Source: Meandrina meandrites (taxonomy: Eukaryota > Cnidaria > Anthozoa > Scleractinia > Meandrinidae). From it: DNA of 64,000 bases. The DNA lies in the NCBI GenBank assembly GCA_963693305.1, contig OY855908.1, positions 30,423,305-30,487,304 on the forward strand, written 5' to 3'. The notes under the pieces are model-generated. The model was not told the DNA's origin. It did not search any database and saw only the letters and a list, made by a program, of their open reading frames with translations. This document shows positions 58,812 to 64,000 of this stretch, piece after piece. Made by a program: the position numbers and the translations under genes. How positions within the stretch are numbered: the stretch's first letter is position 1; each line of letters begins with the position of its first letter.

Positions 58812-60055
58812 TCAATTGTATAACAGGAAGTGCAATTTGTTGGTCTGTGGCTAGAAGCGATGGGACGCGTAACGCCCTGGACGAGACTTGGACAGACGGA
58901 ATAATTTTCCCGCCGCATGCATTTAATAGCATTAAAGCTCCAAGCAAACCAACAAATGCTTGATCGTAACTTCGCCTAGGAACACTAAACATGATGCGTT
59001 GCTGTCATCGTTTCTATGCCGAGGAGTGAAACCCCAATCTTGAACTTTTAGTCTGGCATCATTTTGAAGTGTGATTGTGATGTGGCAACTGCTTACCGGG
59101 GGTAAACCAGTTTGTTTTTTCCTTGTCAAAGCCAACACCATAATTAAACATCAACAATTTTATTTACAAATTAGTTTGAACGGCATTCTGTGGCAATTAG
59201 AGTCTACGGAAAAATAACCATAACTTTACGAATTCCGTTAACCGCTTTATGTAGATAAGTAAGTGGTGAGCTGTTTATCGCTGTATTAATTAGTACAATA
59301 TAACGTTTAATTTGAAGTCAAGAAAACGATGATATTAAACAGCTACGATGAGAATATAATCAACGTTTCCTCGACTTGACCAAAGTTCATTTTTTAATTG
59401 TAGAAGAAACACTCAACAGATTGACTTGAGAGTACATTTTGTTTTATTTGTTTCACCCTTACGATTTTAACTGCTCGTCAACCCAAGCTCTTCCAAACCT
59501 ACCTTACCCAGGAGAGGTTTATTTACAGTTCGTTGTAAACAAAATAAGCACACAAATTGTTGCTTTGCCTGCAGTTCTTTGTATGTACAAGAGTAAAAAT
59601 GCATCAATATACCGGTATATAATATATGTATGGCATAATATATGCATTGTATAATGCATGCCATCTGTAGTATGATATGTGCACCAGATAGTATAATATC
59701 ACAATTTAACGTATGCAATTTGGATACGCATTTCATGGTGTATGTATTGGAAATATATATATGCATTTGCATGGTCTAGTGTCATAGCAACGTGATGCAG
59801 ATATATAAATGAACCAAAACTGAAAATATTCTTCGCCTAAACTATACTATTTTTCACCAGAAATCACTGTCAACAAGTATGTTTAAAACTGCTTATGCGT
59901 CAAACGCAATTGTTTGTACAAAAAAAATACTTCTAACAGTTTTTGTCGAGCGCTTGTTTTAGCTTACGCCTCTTTCTGCTCGTCTTTCGTTCGCTAGGGG
60001 CGTTCCGTGGCTATCGCATAAACTTTAGGTTCCTATATAAATTCTGTATGGATGT

Positions 60056-63000
60056 TTAGTGTTTCGTATCTCGTTTCTTCAATCCAAAGCGTCGAGGGTT
60101 GCTGTACCTTGAGACAGGTATCTGGCTTCTTTGAGCGTAAGCATACTGATTCTTCATGTAAGCCAAACGAGGTATCGCTTTCGAAATAAAGGACCTCTTC
60201 ATGGAGCCGGGACCGCAGCACCTGTGCGGGCACTCTAGGGCACACACATCAGCACAGATTTTTGGACACTTCGGTGAAAGGGGGATGTCATTGATTTTGG
60301 GCCTTTGAACAACGTCCTTGATTGGTGGGTGAGGGCCGCAGCAGCGCCTGGGACACCTCTGATCACAGTAACGGTAGCACACTTTAGGGCAGCCTTCAAC
60401 CAGCTCCATATCATTGAATCGTTTCTTACAGCAAGGTTTGGGACATGTTGGCAGGCACGTCTGAGGGGTACAGGCAGGTGCCGCGCAAGAAACAGGTTTC
60501 TTTGACGTAGGGACAGGTGTTGGGCGGACTGTGGAAGTAAAGAAAATGTCAGTGTTGATGCAAGCACTGTGTTCCCTGATAATAGCCTGCCTTCGACAAT
60601 CGTCTTCTTTAGGACAATCATTTGATTTAAGTAACGAGGAAAGCATTTTTGATTTTTCAGTTACCTCATGCAGTATTTTCAGTCGTTTTCGTTGTTCGCT
60701 TATTCTTTACCGTTTTCATTTTGCCGAGTTCACGGGTAGTTCACATTGAATTAAGCCAACATTTCTAAGCTACCCTCATTCTAAACTATCCTCCTTTCTT
60801 TTTATTGTGTTACCTCTATCCGGTTTTCTGCCTTTTCAAACTATGGTTTTGATGATATCCCAAAAATGACACAAAATGCGTTAAAATATACAGTCGAACC
60901 CAACCCCCTATAAAGCGGCCAGCTACTAAAGTCCCGAAACTATTGTCAGCGGCCACCTCTATACGCCGACCGCGGCCACCTTTCTGCCGTCCCGATGAGC
61001 GTTCTTCTTTTGTTTTTATCCCTATTTAGCGGCCAGTAAGAATGTAATATACGATGTTTGGATTTATTTTTAATTTTGGTTTATTGTCGTCTTCATGTGG
61101 TTCCGTAATTCCTTTTCGCGCATTTTGTATTGAAATAACGTAACCTTTTTAAACGGCCTTATGGTAATTTCTGACGAACCCCTATTAAGCGGCCAACCTC
61201 AATTAAGCGGCCAGTTGCCATTTCACGGAGGGGGTTCTACTGTAGTTTAATGAAGAAATCGCAGTTACATAACAGGAAGGAATTCCGAGCAGCACGTACG
61301 TAACATGTCCTGTATGTGCGTATGTAACAAGTGCCTTACCAGTAGCAGCGGTGCTCGCTGTAGCAGTTGCCGTGCCTGGTTTTGCTGTTGTTCCACCAGG
61401 TTTTGCTCCTGAGCAGCAAGTCTTTAAAAAAGAAAAATAAATAACAGCAAATAAGCTGAGTCAGTGACTAGAATGCTGAAAACAACTGGGGTAAGCTAAC
61501 AGTAAGATAATTCCAGTTTCGTAAGTAATAATTTGCTTTATGATAGTGGGATCGCAAACTCAGTCCTTTCAGCCAATTAGAAGCAGCATTTTTGAGAACG
61601 ATTCAGTGTAGTCTCATAATGGCTTGGAATTTACTTGTTAACGATTTTTGTGATTAAGCACTCAATACAGAAATGTATTCACACTGACCTGAGGACAGGC
61701 AGTGGCACATATCTGGGCACAGTTTGCCGGGCACGCAGTAGGTGCTGGTGTAGCTACTGTGACGGAAGTTGAAGCTGATGGTTTGACAACTTGTACGCCT
61801 GTGACCTTAGCATTACAACAATCTTGAGGGCAGATGGTCAGACAGAACTTGAGACAGATCGGAGAACAAGGTTTCTTCGGCTTTGCAGTGGCTGGTTTCG
61901 GGGGCACTACCGGTGTTGCTGTTCCGGGGGTGCTAATACATGGATATCCGGGGTATCCGGGATATCCGCCGCACATACTCTGGGCAGGAGATCCCATCGT
62001 GAGATAGTTGGGCGCTGAGGGGGCGGGATACGAATACGGCATCGGTGCAGGGTAAGGTGCGGGGTATGACATGGGTATGCAGCACTGTGGTGCACATGCC
62101 GGATTACATGCGGGATTGGGGCGAGGTGGTACTGGCCTTGGTGGGGGAGGTGGAGGAGGGGGAGGAGGAGGAGGAGGAGGTGGAGGAGGAGGTGGGGGAG
62201 GAGGAGGGGGAGGAGCAGGTGCTGGTGGAGGAGGGGGAGGAGGCATGCAACAGGCTGGGGCACAAGATGGCTGGCACATTTGTATCGGAGGATACACCAT
62301 GGGCATAGGAGGAGGGGGAGGGGGAGGTGGAGGATACATTATCATAGGGGGAGGTGGAGGTGGTGGGGGTGGAATGTAAGGTGGTGGAGGGGGAGGAAGA
62401 GGCATTGGAGCACTATTCATCCCCGGCAAACAGCATCTGTGTTGGATACATATGGGTGTACATTTTTTCCAGCATTGCTGTAAACACGCTCCTCCCATAG
62501 CAGACATAGGCGACATTTGGGACTGGGGCATGTTGTAAGGGTGCTGATAAGGTCGGTACCCCATATACGGGTACGCGGGGCGTGGTGCCACCGGGGGCCT
62601 CCGTACAGGTGCGGGGCGCTTAACCGGAGCAGGCGCTGGTTTATCCTGATGCTTTTTTGGGCTCGGCTTAGGCGCATCTTTCTTGGGAGTTTTAGCTGCA
62701 GAAACAACAAACAAACAAGATTACGAATACACTTAACACATGAAGCTAACATTAAGAGCTTCCTTACTGGTCATTACACGTTCTTTACAGTGCTAGATAA
62801 GAGAATTTGATTTTTTATCAAGACAATTTTACTTTTACCACCTTGTTCAGTTTCTTTCTTTTTTTCATCTTCTTTCTTGTCAATGGCGGCGTTCTTCTGC
62901 TCTTCGTTTTTATCTTCTTTGGTATCCTTTTGCTCTTCACTTTTGTCTTCTTTTTTATCCTTCAACTCTTCGTGTTTATCTTCATTTTTATCTTTCAATT

Positions 63001-63288
63001 CTTCATGTTTCTCTTCTTTTTGAACCTTCTGTTCTTCGTTTTGATCTTCGTTCTTATTCTTCAACTCTTTGTTTTTAACTTCTTTATCATTCTTCTGTTC
63101 TTCAATAATTTTATCTTCATTTTTATTCTTCTGTTCTTTGTTGCTATCTTCTTTTTTATTGTCTTCGCTTTTTTCATCATTATTAACATCATTATTTTTA
63201 CCCTTCTTTTCCGGCTTTGCGATATCACTCCTTAGATCTTCCTGACGAGAAATCTGCTCAAAAGCTGGTACACTTCTTTCCCTTTTCC
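60056..63288 (-). CDS. Nematocyst-type CRD and polyproline protein (5' end missing)
   Basis: Four minus-strand exons join in frame: 62839-63288 (or ending at 62842), 61689-62695, 61340-61421 and 60056-60528, about 670 residues; the signal-peptide exon is not found. The first exon begins x-Lys-Arg-Glu-Arg, like the propeptide cleavage site of minicollagens, then a Lys/Glu/Asp-rich tract of 10-12-residue repeats (HEELKDKNEDK). Next come Pro-rich and Tyr-Pro stretches with 25 consecutive prolines. Cysteine-rich domains are spread along the rest: six with six Cys, such as CPKVCYRYCDQRCPRRCC, and two short C-x3-C-x3-CC forms. One (CPANCAQICATACPQTCC) is split between exons. This is the disulfide cross-linking CRD of minicollagens, NOWA and cnidarian proline-rich proteins of the capsule wall. 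There is no collagen Gly-X-Y, lectin or SCP domain. Confidence 0.85.
60891..61242. mobile_element. TA-flanked MITE in CRD-gene intron
   Basis: Ends CAGTCGAACCCAACCCCC and, inverted, CAGTAGAACCCCCTCCG, each flanked by TA. AAGCGGCCA words repeat near both ends. End sequence and TA target suggest the Tc1/mariner-pogo group. It sits between the last two exons. Confidence 0.8.
62137..62211 (-). repeat. Polyproline tract, 25 codons
   Basis: CCN codons, mostly CCT with some CCA and CCC, inside the CRD gene. Two more short polyproline runs lie at about 62223-62243 and 62300-62400. The opposite strand reads as polyglycine, an artefact. Confidence 0.92.
62845..63220 (-). repeat. Coding Lys/Glu/Asp-rich repeats
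   Basis: Imperfect 33-36-bp repeats in the first visible CRD-gene exon encode variants of EELKDKNEDKH and EEQKDTKEDKN. The tract is highly charged and has no cysteine. Confidence 0.85.
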
Positions 63289-64000
63289 CTGAAAAAGAAA
63301 ACACATAATTACGTCGTTAGATAAAAAGGAATCGCGTTAGCTGTGTATTTGTTTGCTAAGGGCTTTTATCAGTTGTAAAAAAAGAGAAACACTGGCTACA
63401 AAAAGGAGCAAAACGCGTTGTTTTTTTGTCTTTTAACCCCAACTAGGGTAGCCGTAGTCGCATGTACACTCCGTATACCTATTTTTCAAAATGGCGACCA
63501 ATTTTAATTTAACCTGCGTGAGCTCGAGGCTAGTAGTTTTATAAAATATCAAATACAACACAAATCAACCATCATAGCGAGGGAAGGACCCATGGTGCGT
63601 CGCTAGAAGAGAGAGACTATAGCTTCGACGTAGACCGTTGCTGGGTACCAGAGCTAAAAATAGCTCAACTTGGCCATGCGTTAAATGGTTATACATGTTC
63701 TCCCCTGGTGATGGTCTCGTGTTACAGTTGCCACGGTGTGCCACTAGTCGACACTAGTTCTAACCTGTCAACAGATCTCCAATTCTTATAGGCTAGTCAA
63801 TCCAGTTAGCCATAGTGGTGTTTATTTTGTTTTGCGTCGATTGACCGAATGAAGATGGCTCCAAAACAAAAGGAGAGTTTAAGGAGTAAGCACAACACGG
63901 AACCATAACTACTAAACACGAATACTCCCCCTTTTATAAGCTTAAGGGAACAATTGTTTCAGAAGTAAATTGCTTTTATCGAAATCCTTCAAAATAATTA
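63289..64000. other. Region upstream of the visible CRD-gene exons
   Basis: Should be intron or promoter of the CRD gene. A minus-strand TATAAAAG at about 63934-63941 could be a TATA box, but no downstream ATG opens a signal peptide with a phase-1 donor. The first exon therefore probably lies beyond 64000. Confidence 0.4.

Larger units (their letters stand above)
57259..60055. other. Intergenic region, repeats, no gene supported
   Basis: Contains a MITE (57378-57612) and a SINE tail (58613-58811), otherwise AT-rich sequence with small unconvincing frames. The right part may be 3'UTR of the CRD gene; minus AATAAA at 59443-59448 is a weak candidate signal. Confidence 0.45.

Noticed and set aside
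62071..62379. Open frame encoding long polyglycine on the plus strand
   Set aside because: It is the antisense of the polyproline coding exon of the CRD gene; no splice or start context supports it.
62807..63235. Plus-strand 142-residue Phe/Ile-rich frame resembling a membrane protein
   Set aside because: It is the exact antisense of the Lys/Glu-rich coding repeats, which give hydrophobic codons in reverse.
63830..63945. Candidate signal-peptide exon for the CRD gene (hydrophobic VLCLLLKLSFCFGA frame after a TATAAAAG)
   Set aside because: The hydrophobic frame has no ATG in a suitable place, the nearby ATG reads a different frame, and no phase-1 donor follows convincingly.

Overview
The window is nuclear DNA of a cnidarian, most likely an anthozoan and perhaps a stony coral. 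It shows short exons with GT-AG introns, AT-rich non-coding DNA, dense small inverted-repeat transposons, tRNA-derived SINEs and several minisatellites. The best taxonomic clue is a gene at the right end with eight copies of the cysteine-rich domain (CRD) that cnidarians use to cross-link nematocyst capsule proteins. The coral placement is inferred from repeat style and is less certain.

Seven protein-coding genes can be assembled by joining exons whose splice phases agree. From left to right: (1) 3036-5140, minus, a 93-residue NCBP2AS2-like microprotein in four exons; (2) 8644-15096, minus, a LASP-type LIM/nebulin-repeat/SH3 actin-binding protein; (3) 15345-25453, plus, the bHLH-zipper factor MLX, head-to-head with LASP with 248 bp between the start codons; (4) 28485-32003, minus, uridine phosphorylase, with a non-coding first exon near 33090; (5) 33621-39226, plus, a coiled-coil protein ending in a TAX1BP1/CALCOCO-type zinc finger, probably a selective-autophagy receptor that lacks the SKICH domain; (6) 46924-56705, plus, a Lifeguard (TMBIM) membrane protein with a 14-nt microexon; (7) 60056-63288, minus, a nematocyst-type CRD/polyproline protein whose signal-peptide exon is not found and probably lies beyond the window.

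The genes do not form one pathway. They are a typical metazoan mix (metabolism, cytoskeleton, transcription, autophagy, ER/Golgi membrane) plus one cnidarian-specific gene. Two pairs are divergent (LASP/MLX and uridine phosphorylase/TAX1BP1-like) and probably share promoter regions. MLX and uridine phosphorylase are tail to tail.

Most other DNA is repeats. Many small elements are bounded by TTAA and share related ends or a central perfect palindrome. Several are nested: a SINE with an intact 16-bp target duplication inside a GC-rich inverted-repeat element, a hairpin element inside a poly-G element, a TTAA element inside a 70-bp minisatellite, and that minisatellite inside one arm of a foldback element. 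Degenerate retroelement fragments (a GIY-YIG-type piece near 27.2 kb and a LINE ORF2 tail near 49.0 kb) are also present. The stretches 39.3-46.4 kb and 57.3-60.0 kb hold no gene that I can support.
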